Positions 16,600 through 26,321 of a stretch of DNA of 49,030 bases are shown in pieces (the first letter of the stretch is position 1; each line of letters opens with the position of its first letter). Made by a program: the position numbers and the translations under genes. Under the pieces are notes generated by a model that was not told where the DNA came from, did no database searches, and worked only from the letters and a program-made list of their open reading frames with translations. Origin of the DNA: Cytophagales bacterium (lineage in GTDB: Bacteria; Bacteroidota; Bacteroidia; Cytophagales; Spirosomataceae); contig JANSYO010000031.1 in assembly GCA_024742395.1 (NCBI GenBank), positions 1 through 49,030 on the forward strand. The letters run 5' to 3'.

Positions 16600-17808
16600 A
16601 TGAATCTGCCGTTCCACATTGCCAAAAAGTATTTCTTTTCTACAAAAAAGAGAGGATTTATCCATTTCATTTCCATCATTTCAATGGTGGGAGTATGTGT
16701 AGGTACCGCAGCACTAATAATTGTTTTATCTGTATTCAATGGACTTGAAGACCTGAACAGGTCTATCTTCAAAAGCAGCGATGCTGATTTAAAGGTAAGT
16801 CCGGCTTTTGGAAAGACTTTTGATAAAGACAGTGTTGATCTTAAGGCAATTCACCGCTTAGACGGAGTTAAGAAAGTAACGCAGGTAATACAGGACAATG
16901 CCCTGGCTAAAAGAGAAGAAGATCAGGTAATAGTCGTTGTAAAGGGCGTTGACAGCACTTTTAACGAAGACAATCCACTTTTGGACAACCTTTTCGATGG
17001 CGAACTCATGGTGAGCTCTCGTGGAGAAAACTTTGCTTTTGTTGGTGGCGGGATATACAGAACACTGAATCTGCAAAGCTTCAATTATCTGAGACCCCTT
17101 GAGCTTTGGTATCCGAGAAATCAGAAGTTAAATGCTCTGGATCCAGAATCAAACATCAATAGAATTTCCCTTCCTGTGGCCGGGGCTTTTATTTTAGAAC
17201 AACAATACGATAACCTAGTGTATATACCCATTGGTCAAATGGAATTTTTGACTGAAATGTATAATAAGAGAACAAGTCTCGAAATTAGATTGACAGACGA
17301 GAAATATACCGCCAGTGTACAATCTTCATTAAAAAAAATGCTCGGAGAGCCGTTTAAGGTTCAAAACAGGGATGAGCAAAATGCGGCACTTTACCGTGCC
17401 ATAAAAATTGAAAAACTATTCATCTTTCTTGCCCTCCTGTTCATTATTGGTATAGCTAGCTTTAATATTTACTTTGCCTTAAGCATGCTGGTGCTTGATA
17501 AAAAAGATGACATCAAAACGCTTTTTGCACTAGGTGCCGAAAAGAATTTAATTCAAAGAATTTTCATGTCTGAAGGAGCGATCATTTCCTTAACAGGTGC
17601 CTCTTTGGGCCTGATTATCGGAGTTGGCATATGCTGGACTCAGATGCAGTTTGGTTGGCTAAAAATGGGTTTGCAGTTTGCAATAGTAGACGCCTACCCT
17701 ATTTTATTAAAGTTTTCAGACGTACTTTTATCTATGCTTGGCATAATCACCATTACTTTTTTGGCCTCTTACTTTCCGGCCAGAAAAGCCGTTAAAATTG
17801 AGAATTAA
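16600..17808 (+). CDS. LolC/LolE-type ABC transporter permease (FtsX family)
   Basis: A 402-residue FtsX-family permease with one N-terminal membrane helix (about 18-45), a large periplasmic MacB-like domain (about 50-260) and three C-terminal helices (about 270-295, 320-345 and 370-392). This is the layout of LolC/LolE, which extract lipoproteins from the inner membrane in an ATP-driven complex. The opening LPFHIAKKYFFSTKKRGFI matches Lol-type permeases. No LolD-like ATPase is adjacent. rbfA-permease linkage is common in Bacteroidota. A role in lipoprotein sorting is inference. Confidence 0.85.
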   Translation: MNLPFHIAKKYFFSTKKRGFIHFISIISMVGVCVGTAALIIVLSVFNGLEDLNRSIFKSSDADLKVSPAFGKTFDKDSVDLKAIHRLDGVKKVTQVIQDNALAKREEDQVIVVVKGVDSTFNEDNPLLDNLFDGELMVSSRGENFAFVGGGIYRTLNLQSFNYLRPLELWYPRNQKLNALDPESNINRISLPVAGAFILEQQYDNLVYIPIGQMEFLTEMYNKRTSLEIRLTDEKYTASVQSSLKKMLGEPFKVQNRDEQNAALYRAIKIEKLFIFLALLFIIGIASFNIYFALSMLVLDKKDDIKTLFALGAEKNLIQRIFMSEGAIISLTGASLGLIIGVGICWTQMQFGWLKMGLQFAIVDAYPILLKFSDVLLSMLGIITITFLASYFPARKAVKIEN

Positions 17809-17810
17809 AA

Positions 17811-18281
17811 ATGTATAAGTTCATTGCTTTCCTATTTATTCTGGGAATTGGATCTGCCTCAGGTCAATCGCAGTATCTTCAACTGCTGGATGACTCTCAA
17901 AATTGGATATTGGAAACTCCTAAAATCCAGAAAAAAGAACTGGTATTTACCAATTACACAAAAAGTAAATTGGAGTTAAATACCATGATCTGGAAATTTC
18001 TTCCAAACGGAAGATTGGAATATGACTACCAAAGCAGCGAAGAAGTTTATGCCTGTGCAGGGGTAGATTTCCTGGACATGGACGTAGATGAATGCAGATG
18101 GTCCTATGACCCTACTTCACTTATTTTGACGCTACAGATAAAAGGCGGCTACGCAAGCCTTGACGATTTCGTCTTTAAACGTGACTATAAAGTCTCTATG
18201 CTGGATAATGGCGTAGATTATGGATACAAACTAACACTTGATAAAGAGTATTTCTTTAATGACCTCAGAAAATCAAAATAG
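17811..18281 (+). CDS. Small secreted lipocalin-like protein
   Basis: A 156-residue exported protein of unknown function. It has an N-terminal signal peptide (FIAFLFILGIGSASGQ) and a predicted all-beta body with alternating Trp/Leu strands (MIWKFLPNGRLEYDY, LILTLQIKGGYA). One central acidic, cysteine-containing stretch (ACAGVDFLDMDVDECRW) carries two cysteines that could form a disulfide. It starts two bases after the permease stop and overlaps the next gene by 23 nt, so it belongs to the same operon. Confidence 0.6.
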   Translation: MYKFIAFLFILGIGSASGQSQYLQLLDDSQNWILETPKIQKKELVFTNYTKSKLELNTMIWKFLPNGRLEYDYQSSEEVYACAGVDFLDMDVDECRWSYDPTSLILTLQIKGGYASLDDFVFKRDYKVSMLDNGVDYGYKLTLDKEYFFNDLRKSK

Positions 18282-20772
18282 AGCAGTAGGTGGCTCTGTT
18301 CACTTTACAATCTTAAGCCTGCTTTTTGCTTGCTTATTTTCCGTTCAAACATGGGCTCAGAAAGCGTATAATCCTTCTGAAACAAAGTTTTTTGATTTAA
18401 TTCATACCAGCTTAGATATAAAACCAGACTGGAGCACCAACCACCTGGAGGGTAAGGCAGAACTAAAACTTAAACCTTGGTTTTATCCTCAATCAGAACT
18501 TATTCTTGACGCTAAAGGCTTTGACATTCATGAAGTTAAACTAAATGGGAATACTGCCCGATTTGAATACGATAAAGTAAAACTTAATATTCATTTAGAC
18601 AGGGAATACCATAGAAAAGATACACTTAATATTTATGTAAGCTATACAGCTAAACCTGATGAGCTTCAAAGTATTCCGGAGTTTAAGGATATGGAGTACA
18701 AAGGCTTGTACTTTGTCAATAAAACCTCCTCAAAACCACAACAGATATGGTCTGAGGGTGAAACTGAGTATAACTCTTGTTGGTTTCCAACTCTTGATTC
18801 GCCAAATCAGAAGCATACTCAAGATATCCGTTTCACGGTACCGAAAGAATTCACCACCTTGTCAAATGGATTATTAACTTCTACAAAAGAAAATGGTGAC
18901 GGTACCAAAACAGATCATTGGGTTCATAACCTTGAACATTCTGTTTATCTTACCATGATAGCGGCAGGAGAATTCAGCAAAGTAATTGACCCTGCATCAA
19001 AAAAGTATGAAATAAGCTATTATGTAGAGCCTGAATACGAGAAAAGTGCCCTGGCTATTTTTGGCAGAACTCCTGAAATGATCAGCTATTTCGAAGATTT
19101 ACTAAATGTCAAGTATCCTTGGCAAAAATATGCTCAGATAGCCGTAAGGGATTATGTAAGTGGGGCCATGGAGAATACAACGGCCACTATTCACGGAAGT
19201 AGTATTCAAAAAGTTGCTAATCAGATCGTTGATCAAAATGACGATGGAGTAATAGCACATGAACTTTTTCATCATTGGTTTGGTGATTTAGTAACTGCAG
19301 AGTCCTGGGCAAACCTGCCCCTCAATGAGGCTTTTGCCGATTACTCTGAACACCTATGGACCGCCCATAAATATGGTAATGAAGAAGCCCAATGGGTAAA
19401 TTACTCTGCACTAAACCAATACCTGGATGAAGCAGACAGTAAGCAAGTTCCGGTAATCAGATATGGGTACTCAGATAAAGAAGACATGTTTGATAGCCAT
19501 TCCTATGCAAAAGGTGGTCGTATTTTGCATATGCTGAGACAGGAAGTTGGCGACGAGGCCTTCTTTAAGGCCTTAGAAGTCTATTTGAAAGCTAATTCCG
19601 GAAAAAATGCTGAATTAAGTGATTTGAGAAAAGCGTTTGAAGAGGTCAGTGGACAAGACCTTAATTGGTTTTTTGACCAGTGGTTTCTTTCTCCCGGCCA
19701 CCCGAGGATTCATGTAGAACAAGAATACAAAAAAGGTAAGCTGAGCTTTACGATTAATCAACAATTGGACAGCCTAAATTCAATGGTCTATACCTTTCCA
19801 TTGAAAGTAGAAATAGGAACAGGAGATCAAAGCTTTCTCAAAACAATCAGAGTAGATCAATCTGTTCAAATCTTTAGTTTTGATTTAGAAGAAAAACCCC
19901 TTTTTGTAAGTTTTGACCCCTATTCAGATTTTTTAGGTGTTGTAGATCTAGAACAATCAGATAAGGAATTGCAGCAACAAGTCAAACTATCCAAGGGTGC
20001 TATTGCCAGAGCAAAAGCATTCATGCTTCTCACCAGTTCTGAAGAAGAGGAGGAAGGTAATTTTACAGTCAATCAGATGTTTGACAAAGCCAAAAGAGAA
20101 GTGGCCCTATCGGCTTTGCAAGATTCCTATTGGAGAATCAGAGAAATGGCTACACATAAATTCTTTGATTATGATGGAGATGACTTCCTAAAAGTTGAAA
20201 GAGCATTACAATCATTGATAAGAACAGATGCTAAGTCTCAGGTTAGGGCAGCCTCCATTTTGGCAATGAAAAATTTCCTTAACCCACAGAATGATTTACT
20301 ATTCAGAAAAGCCTTGACCGATACTTCTTATAGCGTAAGAGCAGCAGCATTAGAGGCTTTATTGATATCAAACCCACCGGATGCTGACTCCCTGGCCACC
20401 ATGATGGAAGATATTAATGACGTGAATATATTTACAGCAGTAGCTAATTATAAGGCGGCGAAATCTAATCCTGATGACCTGGATTGGTTTATAAAAAAAA
20501 TGGCTTCTTTTGAAGGAATGGAGCTATATCAGACCATAGGTGTTTTCGGAAGCTATCTGATTACCTCTGGCAAAGACGTTCAGCTTAAAAGTATTCCGTT
20601 TCTTGAAAACATAGCAAAAAACGAGTCATTATGGATAGGAAGATTTGCGGCTTCTCAAGGTCTGGTTTTACTTATGGATTTGCCGGAAGCAATTACTGCT
20701 TTAAAAAATATTATAGCTCTGGAAAAAAATGAGAAACTACAAGAGCTTTATCGTCAACTGCCCATTGACTAA
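18259..20772 (+). CDS. M1 family zinc aminopeptidase
   Basis: An 837-residue exported gluzincin aminopeptidase that removes N-terminal residues from peptides. A signal-like segment (about 13-34) ends in WAQKA. The exopeptidase motif GAMEN is at 302-306 and the zinc site is HELFH (334-338) with the third ligand Glu357, 18 residues further on. The C-terminal part contains HEAT-like helices. The ATG at 18259 is chosen over an in-frame TTG at 18238; either overlaps the previous gene. The radical SAM gene begins immediately after the stop. Peptide nutrition in the periplasm is the likely role. Confidence 0.92.
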   Translation: MTSENQNRAVGGSVHFTILSLLFACLFSVQTWAQKAYNPSETKFFDLIHTSLDIKPDWSTNHLEGKAELKLKPWFYPQSELILDAKGFDIHEVKLNGNTARFEYDKVKLNIHLDREYHRKDTLNIYVSYTAKPDELQSIPEFKDMEYKGLYFVNKTSSKPQQIWSEGETEYNSCWFPTLDSPNQKHTQDIRFTVPKEFTTLSNGLLTSTKENGDGTKTDHWVHNLEHSVYLTMIAAGEFSKVIDPASKKYEISYYVEPEYEKSALAIFGRTPEMISYFEDLLNVKYPWQKYAQIAVRDYVSGAMENTTATIHGSSIQKVANQIVDQNDDGVIAHELFHHWFGDLVTAESWANLPLNEAFADYSEHLWTAHKYGNEEAQWVNYSALNQYLDEADSKQVPVIRYGYSDKEDMFDSHSYAKGGRILHMLRQEVGDEAFFKALEVYLKANSGKNAELSDLRKAFEEVSGQDLNWFFDQWFLSPGHPRIHVEQEYKKGKLSFTINQQLDSLNSMVYTFPLKVEIGTGDQSFLKTIRVDQSVQIFSFDLEEKPLFVSFDPYSDFLGVVDLEQSDKELQQQVKLSKGAIARAKAFMLLTSSEEEEEGNFTVNQMFDKAKREVALSALQDSYWRIREMATHKFFDYDGDDFLKVERALQSLIRTDAKSQVRAASILAMKNFLNPQNDLLFRKALTDTSYSVRAAALEALLISNPPDADSLATMMEDINDVNIFTAVANYKAAKSNPDDLDWFIKKMASFEGMELYQTIGVFGSYLITSGKDVQLKSIPFLENIAKNESLWIGRFAASQGLVLLMDLPEAITALKNIIALEKNEKLQELYRQLPID

Positions 20773-21783
20773 ATGAATCTAAAGGATCAACTAAATTTTG
20801 CAAGTAAACTCACCCCGAAAAGGGTAGTGAATGCTGTGAAAATTTTAGGATCCTATGGTCTTTCAAAACTGACCAAATCACCAAAGATTTCGGGATTACC
20901 AATGGCTATTGGATTTGAGCCTACCACCTCATGCAATTTACGTTGTCCGGAGTGCCCAAGCGGGCTTCGGTCTTTTACAAGACCCACGGGCATGTTGCAG
21001 AAAGAACTTTACGAAAACACCATTGATCAGCTAAAAGAAAGTCTCTTATATCTAACGTTTTATTTTCAGGGAGAGCCCTACCTCCACAAAAATTTTCTGG
21101 AAATGGTCAGATATGCCGCTGACCGGAAAATTTACACGGCCACAAGCACCAATGCTCACTATCTAACCCCTGAAATGGCCGAAAAAACGGTAAAAAGCGG
21201 AATTGATAGAATGATTATTTCCATTGACGGCACTACGCAGGAGACCTACGAGCAATACCGTGTGGGAGGGCAGTTGAGTAAAGCTTTGGAAGGCACCAAA
21301 AACCTGATTGAGGCCAAGAAAAGACTCAATTCTAAAACACCGCACACCATTTTTCAATTTCTGGTGGTCAAACCAAATGAGCATCAGATAGAAGACGTAT
21401 ATCGGCTTGCGGAAGAATACGGAGTAGATGAAGTTCGGCTCAAAACGGCTCAGATTTATGAATACGAAAACGGCAATGAGCTTATCCCTTCAATTGATAA
21501 GTATTCGAGATACAGAAATAACGGCGATGGCACGTTCAGCATCAAAAACAAGCTACTGAACCATTGCTGGAAAATGTGGCATAGCTGTGTAATTACCTGG
21601 GATGGCACTTTGGTACCCTGCTGTTTTGACAAAGACTCTGAACACCCGATGGGTTCACTTCAAATAAAAACATTCAAAGAAATCTGGCACTCCAAACCGT
21701 ACCAAAACTTCCGCAAAGCCCTCATCAAATCCCGCTCAGAAGTAGAGATTTGCAAGAATTGCAGTGAGGGGGCTTTGGTTTGA
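20773..21783 (+). CDS. Radical SAM/SPASM domain protein
   Basis: A 336-residue radical SAM enzyme. The 4Fe-4S/SAM motif is CNLRCPEC with Cys54, Cys58 and Cys61. A C-terminal SPASM-like cysteine cluster (CWKMWHSC, VPCCFD, CKNC) would bind auxiliary iron-sulfur clusters. SPASM enzymes modify peptides, proteins or sugars. No small precursor peptide is visible next to it, and it sits directly against the M1 peptidase stop, so a maturase role is not supported by context. Substrate unknown. Confidence 0.88.
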   Translation: MNLKDQLNFASKLTPKRVVNAVKILGSYGLSKLTKSPKISGLPMAIGFEPTTSCNLRCPECPSGLRSFTRPTGMLQKELYENTIDQLKESLLYLTFYFQGEPYLHKNFLEMVRYAADRKIYTATSTNAHYLTPEMAEKTVKSGIDRMIISIDGTTQETYEQYRVGGQLSKALEGTKNLIEAKKRLNSKTPHTIFQFLVVKPNEHQIEDVYRLAEEYGVDEVRLKTAQIYEYENGNELIPSIDKYSRYRNNGDGTFSIKNKLLNHCWKMWHSCVITWDGTLVPCCFDKDSEHPMGSLQIKTFKEIWHSKPYQNFRKALIKSRSEVEICKNCSEGALV

Positions 21784-21836
21784 TGGAATCTAATTTCTAA
21801 TTGGTAGTTTCGCCATACTAAATCAGCATTTCAGAA

Positions 21837-24800
21837 ATGAAAACCCTATTTAATAAAACGCACATTTTCTTATTAATACTTTTCAATCTGCTTTATTTTT
21901 CTTCCCAAGCTCAGATTTTCATAGAGCTTTCAAATTCAATTGAGCCAGCCTATTGGGGGGACATGAAGGCCTTGGATATAGATTCGGATGGAGATGAAGA
22001 CCTTATTTTGACAGGACAGAAAAATAATGGTTCTCCATTTAGTGGTATCTATAAAAATGATGGACAAGGAAACTTCGAATTATCAAATACAGAAATTGTT
22101 CAGTTAAATAGAGGGAGTATTGCTATTGGTGATTTAAATAAGGATGAGCATCCAGATTTTATCATTAGTGGTATGAATTCTCGAGAAGTCCCTGAAATAG
22201 CGGCCTATCTGAACGATGGCTCCGGAGGTTTCCTTAAAGTTGATTCTTTGCCTTTCGCCCCAACACGGTTTATGCAAATAGCCATGAAAGATCTTAATTC
22301 AGATGGCTATCTTGATTTGGTATCAATTGGAGATATGTCTTCTGCAACACCAATCGGGAGAGTGTATTGGGGTAATGGATCAGCCTATTTGTTCAGCACT
22401 GAACCTACAAATCTTGAAGGACTTTCCAATGTCAGACTCGTTTTGGAGGATTTCGATAATGATGGCGATTTTGACATATGCTATTTTGGTAATAAAAACC
22501 AATCCGGTTTTGTAAACCTCTATCAGAATGATGGGAACGGAGGTTTCACTAAAGTTAACACTGTCAACTTCACAGGCGTTTACACAGGAACTCTTTCAGT
22601 AGCCGATGTCAATAATGATGATCTAAAGGATATATTCATGGCTGGGTATGATCCAGACACCCGTGTTCCAATTTCAAGACTATATATAAATCAGGGAAAC
22701 CTGAATTTTAAGAACAGAAAAGAAGACTTTCCCGGACTTGTATTAGGAAGTTCGAGCTTTGGCGATTTTAATAATGATGGTTTCTTAGACCTTTATATGG
22801 ATGGTTATCATCAGGAGGCAGACAAAAAAGCAGCTGAATTATTCTTGAATAACGAGGGCAAAAGTTTTCAGAAGGTTTCGGGAGCTGAGCTTTTGCCTTT
22901 TCACCTCTCAAAAAGTGTTTCGACGGACATAAACCTCGATGGTAAAACCGACTTATTGGTAGTCGGTGGAACTGATGCTTCAGGAGGTGTTTTTAATATC
23001 TATCAATCGATTGCTCAAAATTGTGTTTCAGAACATGTGGTTGATAGTATAACTTCATGTGGAAATTTTAAATGGATTGACGGAGTTACGTATACAGAAA
23101 GTAATTCCACTAGCCAATTCGTCCTAAAAAATAAATTTGGTTGTGACTCGGTTATTCATCTAAACCTTACCCTGGAAAAAGTAAAACGCATTGAAAAAAA
23201 GGTTGTTACTAATGAACCTTATTTCTGGTATGATGGAACAGGGTACGGTTATACATACACAACAAAAGACTCGATTTCCTTCAACAATGAAAATGGATGT
23301 GATTCAATTTATGTACTTGATGTTACTATTGAGCGACTTGTAAAGGCCGGAGGTTTTTTAAGAGATACTTCGTTTCATTTAGAATTATCCAACAACTACT
23401 CTTTTGGAGATATCAATAATGATGGAAAAAACGACATATTAAGGCTTAAGCGAAACGGTCAGCTTAACAACTATCTAGACATTTACTTGAACGATGGAAA
23501 TAGCAACTATGAATTCAGAGATTACTTTTATAGCGGAGATTTAAAAATGCTTAGTCATGAAGTAATTGATTTGGATGAGGATGGGGACGATGATATTCTT
23601 TGTGCTGGACAAGTTCCAATGGCACCTTTTGAAATTACGAAAGCATACCTAAAGGATGGTGATGGATTTATTGAGAAAGTAGATAGCGGTTTACCCTTTC
23701 TTGATCTTAGAACTATTAAACATACTGATGTAAATTCTGACGGCATAAAAGATATTATTGGCTTTGAAGATAGGTTAGTCTCTCCCACCGAGCCTGAAGT
23801 TAATCTTAAAGTATGTCTAAATCAAGAAGAGGGAAAATTCGCATCAACTACGGTTTATAGTTTCGACAGAGGGAATTTTGATTACTCTTTATCCATGGGA
23901 GATTTTAACGGCGATGGTTATCAGGACATTCTTCTAAAAGAAGGCAGTGAAAAATTCACCTTATTAATGAATCGGACTGATGGAACATTTGCTCCCCAAA
24001 GTCTTTCTACTACAAATTTAAAAAGTCTGGACTTTCTTAGACTTAATAATGACGGGTTTGATGACATTCTAATATCATACTACAACTTTGAAGATGCCCG
24101 GAAACCCAAGAAAATTATGGGAAATTCGGAGGCTGAGATCAAAACTGAGAATTTTGAATTACCACCAGCTATGAGGAGCACATATTTTTCTATTCTTGAT
24201 TTCGACAAAGACGGTGATTCAGATATCATTGCCGAGTCCTCCCCATGGCCATTTCTTTTCATCAATGACGGAACCGGAACATACAGTAAAACACAAGAAA
24301 GTTGTTTTATAGGAGGAAATGAGGTAGGTCACGAGGTAACAGATGTCAACGGAGATGGTTACTTGGATTATACTTCAAACGGTTATATTTACTATAACCA
24401 AGGGTGCAACCCGGTATATTACCAGGACACAAAAGTTTCCTATTATCCTGTCCGTTGGATCAATGGAAAAACATACAATGAATCTAATAATACTGACCGT
24501 TTTACCCTGAAAGCAAAAAATGGGTGCGATAGTATTGTATTACTTGATTTACAAATTATTCAAAGCCCGCGAGGTGCAGGCTTCATTGAGCAAACGGACA
24601 AAGAACTAAATTGTAATTATGGGATGCATTCGTTCACCTCTGCTGACTTGAACAATGACGGATTGCCCGACTTAATTTCAACCGGTAACGGAAGCGGATC
24701 ACAAGTTCTCCGCATTAGCCTAAACAAAGGAAAAAGAACATTTGAAACAGGGGGGCAATCCTTTCCAATTGAATATTGGTTTCGGCCACAGCTGGGCGTT

Positions 24801-26099
24801 TTTGATGTCGATGGTGACTCAGATTTAGACATTCTTGTCGCAGGCAGATATCTTACTCTTTTAATAGATGATGGATATGGTAAATTTGGTGATTCAGGAA
24901 AATTTCCAAAAACACCTTTTTCACAAGCAACCAGATTGGCAATAGGCGATCTTAACCTCGATGATCACACAGATTTTGTATTATCCGGGTTCATGGACGA
25001 GGAGCGAATACACACTTTGAAATTTTTTCATGGAGATGGAAAAGGAAATTTTGAAGAAGTGAAATATGGAGGTATTGATACTTACGGAGAAATAAGTCTT
25101 TCTGATATCAATAATGATGGTCTTCTTGATCTCATTATTTCTGGTCAAAACACCGGAGGGCATGTATTAAATACCTATCTGAATTCGGGCAAAAATCATT
25201 TCGACAAATCCTCGATGTCCTTTACCCCTCTGCTGAATCCCATTCTTGAAGTTTTTGATATCAACTCTGACGGATACTTAGACATTATTAGTTCAGGAAT
25301 TACTTCCGATAGTTCAGGAATTTGTGAAGTCTACATGAATAAGGAAGGGCAGTCATTTGAATTGATTTATAAGGACGTTTTTGAGGGTTTAAATTCCGGC
25401 GACATTGCTCATGCAGATATAGACAATGATGGAGATGAGGATATGCTTATTTTAGGTAAGGATGATCATGAAGAATCAAAAACCAGGCTTTATCTCAACC
25501 TGGAGAATCAAAATTTTCAGCTTGAACAAGATGCTCCGTTTGTAAATGTGCAAAGGGGAATGGCTCATTTCAATGACCTTGATGGCGATAACGCTGTTGA
25601 CTTAATTCTTGGTGGGGTAAACAATGAAAGGGGGTCAGAATTTAGAATTTATTGGAATGAGAGAGGTATTGAAGAATGCTCACCATCATATTCTACAGAC
25701 TCCATAGTATCTTATGAACCGGTTCACTGGATCAATGGCCTAATCTACGATCAATCAGTTGATACCGTAACCTACTATTTAACAAATTCAACAGGTTGTG
25801 ATTCTATTATCAATCTTCATTTGACGATAAAGGAACCACTTGCTTCAATCGAGCTGTCAGAAACTTATCCAATTGTTTACCCAAATCCGGCTTCCAATAT
25901 TCTCAACATTGTAAATGAAAACACCGCTCTTTCTAAATATTATGTTTTAAACTCAGCCGGCACTCTCTTTGACTTATGGGGAAGCACTAAAACAGAGCAA
26001 AAAATCGATATTTCAAATCTGAAACCAGGCACCTATTTTCTAAAAATTCAAAACGAAGAAAGTGCATGGATAAAGAGGTTTGTTAAATTAGACTTTTAA
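21837..26099 (+). CDS. Giant FG-GAP/VCBS repeat protein secreted by T9SS
   Basis: A 1420-residue surface or secreted protein. A signal peptide (about 1-26, ending SSQAQ) precedes three blocks of FG-GAP/VCBS repeats. I count about twenty Ca-binding loops of the DxNxDGxxD kind, for example DFDNDGDFD and DINNDGLLD. The blocks are separated by four cysteine modules ending in GCDS(I/V) (about 402-448, 455-498, 858-908, 1285-1331). The last about 75 residues (YPNPASNILNI onward) are a type A T9SS sorting domain, which is cleaved and anchors or releases the cargo. Ligand is unknown; adhesion or polymer binding is inference. It stands alone. Confidence 0.88.
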   Translation: MKTLFNKTHIFLLILFNLLYFSSQAQIFIELSNSIEPAYWGDMKALDIDSDGDEDLILTGQKNNGSPFSGIYKNDGQGNFELSNTEIVQLNRGSIAIGDLNKDEHPDFIISGMNSREVPEIAAYLNDGSGGFLKVDSLPFAPTRFMQIAMKDLNSDGYLDLVSIGDMSSATPIGRVYWGNGSAYLFSTEPTNLEGLSNVRLVLEDFDNDGDFDICYFGNKNQSGFVNLYQNDGNGGFTKVNTVNFTGVYTGTLSVADVNNDDLKDIFMAGYDPDTRVPISRLYINQGNLNFKNRKEDFPGLVLGSSSFGDFNNDGFLDLYMDGYHQEADKKAAELFLNNEGKSFQKVSGAELLPFHLSKSVSTDINLDGKTDLLVVGGTDASGGVFNIYQSIAQNCVSEHVVDSITSCGNFKWIDGVTYTESNSTSQFVLKNKFGCDSVIHLNLTLEKVKRIEKKVVTNEPYFWYDGTGYGYTYTTKDSISFNNENGCDSIYVLDVTIERLVKAGGFLRDTSFHLELSNNYSFGDINNDGKNDILRLKRNGQLNNYLDIYLNDGNSNYEFRDYFYSGDLKMLSHEVIDLDEDGDDDILCAGQVPMAPFEITKAYLKDGDGFIEKVDSGLPFLDLRTIKHTDVNSDGIKDIIGFEDRLVSPTEPEVNLKVCLNQEEGKFASTTVYSFDRGNFDYSLSMGDFNGDGYQDILLKEGSEKFTLLMNRTDGTFAPQSLSTTNLKSLDFLRLNNDGFDDILISYYNFEDARKPKKIMGNSEAEIKTENFELPPAMRSTYFSILDFDKDGDSDIIAESSPWPFLFINDGTGTYSKTQESCFIGGNEVGHEVTDVNGDGYLDYTSNGYIYYNQGCNPVYYQDTKVSYYPVRWINGKTYNESNNTDRFTLKAKNGCDSIVLLDLQIIQSPRGAGFIEQTDKELNCNYGMHSFTSADLNNDGLPDLISTGNGSGSQVLRISLNKGKRTFETGGQSFPIEYWFRPQLGVFDVDGDSDLDILVAGRYLTLLIDDGYGKFGDSGKFPKTPFSQATRLAIGDLNLDDHTDFVLSGFMDEERIHTLKFFHGDGKGNFEEVKYGGIDTYGEISLSDINNDGLLDLIISGQNTGGHVLNTYLNSGKNHFDKSSMSFTPLLNPILEVFDINSDGYLDIISSGITSDSSGICEVYMNKEGQSFELIYKDVFEGLNSGDIAHADIDNDGDEDMLILGKDDHEESKTRLYLNLENQNFQLEQDAPFVNVQRGMAHFNDLDGDNAVDLILGGVNNERGSEFRIYWNERGIEECSPSYSTDSIVSYEPVHWINGLIYDQSVDTVTYYLTNSTGCDSIINLHLTIKEPLASIELSETYPIVYPNPASNILNIVNENTALSKYYVLNSAGTLFDLWGSTKTEQKIDISNLKPGTYFLKIQNEESAWIKRFVKLDF

Positions 26100-26128
26100 T
26101 CACCTATCCAACTTTTAATGCAAACCAC

Positions 26129-26281
26129 ATGAAAAAAATCACCAAGAGAGACATCAAATTTTTCTTCCAGGGCGTGTAATCATTACTTGTCCTGGAGGTT
26201 ATCTGGGATTGGGATTCCCTTGTCGCTTCTTTCAACAAAGGATGGAATGATGCTCATGAAGAGGCAGAAATGAGCAAAAGA
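26129..26281 (+). pseudogene. Small single-pass membrane protein gene interrupted by one stop
   Basis: The frame reads MKKITKRDIKFFFQGV, then TAA at 26177-26179, then continues in the same frame with SLLVLEVIWDWDSLVASFN and KGWNDAHEEAEMSK. Start, hydrophobic middle and WDWD...F..GWND tail match, from memory, a common Bacteroidota family of about 40-60-residue membrane proteins (MKK-TKRD-KFF then I-DW). The spacing is exactly as expected if the TAA replaced a Leu/Ser codon. So one nonsense change appears to break the gene. After the tail the frame stays open through the terminator to 26428, so the true end is uncertain. A sequencing error or an unrelated 16-residue peptide are alternatives. 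Confidence 0.55.
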
Positions 26282-26319
26282 AAAAGGGGCCGGTCAATTC
26301 AATTGGCTGGCCCCTTTTT
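26281..26319. terminator. Bidirectional rho-independent terminator
   Basis: AAAAAGGGGCCGGTCAATT pairs with AATTGGCTGGCCCCTTTTT with two G-T pairs. A-run and T-run flank the stem on both sides, so it can end transcription from the left and from the sulfurtransferase gene on the minus strand, whose stop is at 26322. Confidence 0.9.
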
Positions 26320-26321
26320 CC

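Noticed and set aside
20773-21783. Radical SAM/SPASM enzyme as maturase of a ribosomal peptide system
   Set aside because: No short precursor gene, peptidase-transporter or RRE-like protein lies beside it. The M1 peptidase upstream is a general aminopeptidase.
21837-26099. Repeated DNA blocks suggesting a CRISPR or tandem array
   Set aside because: Repeats are degenerate at DNA level and follow the protein's Ca-binding loops in one long reading frame.
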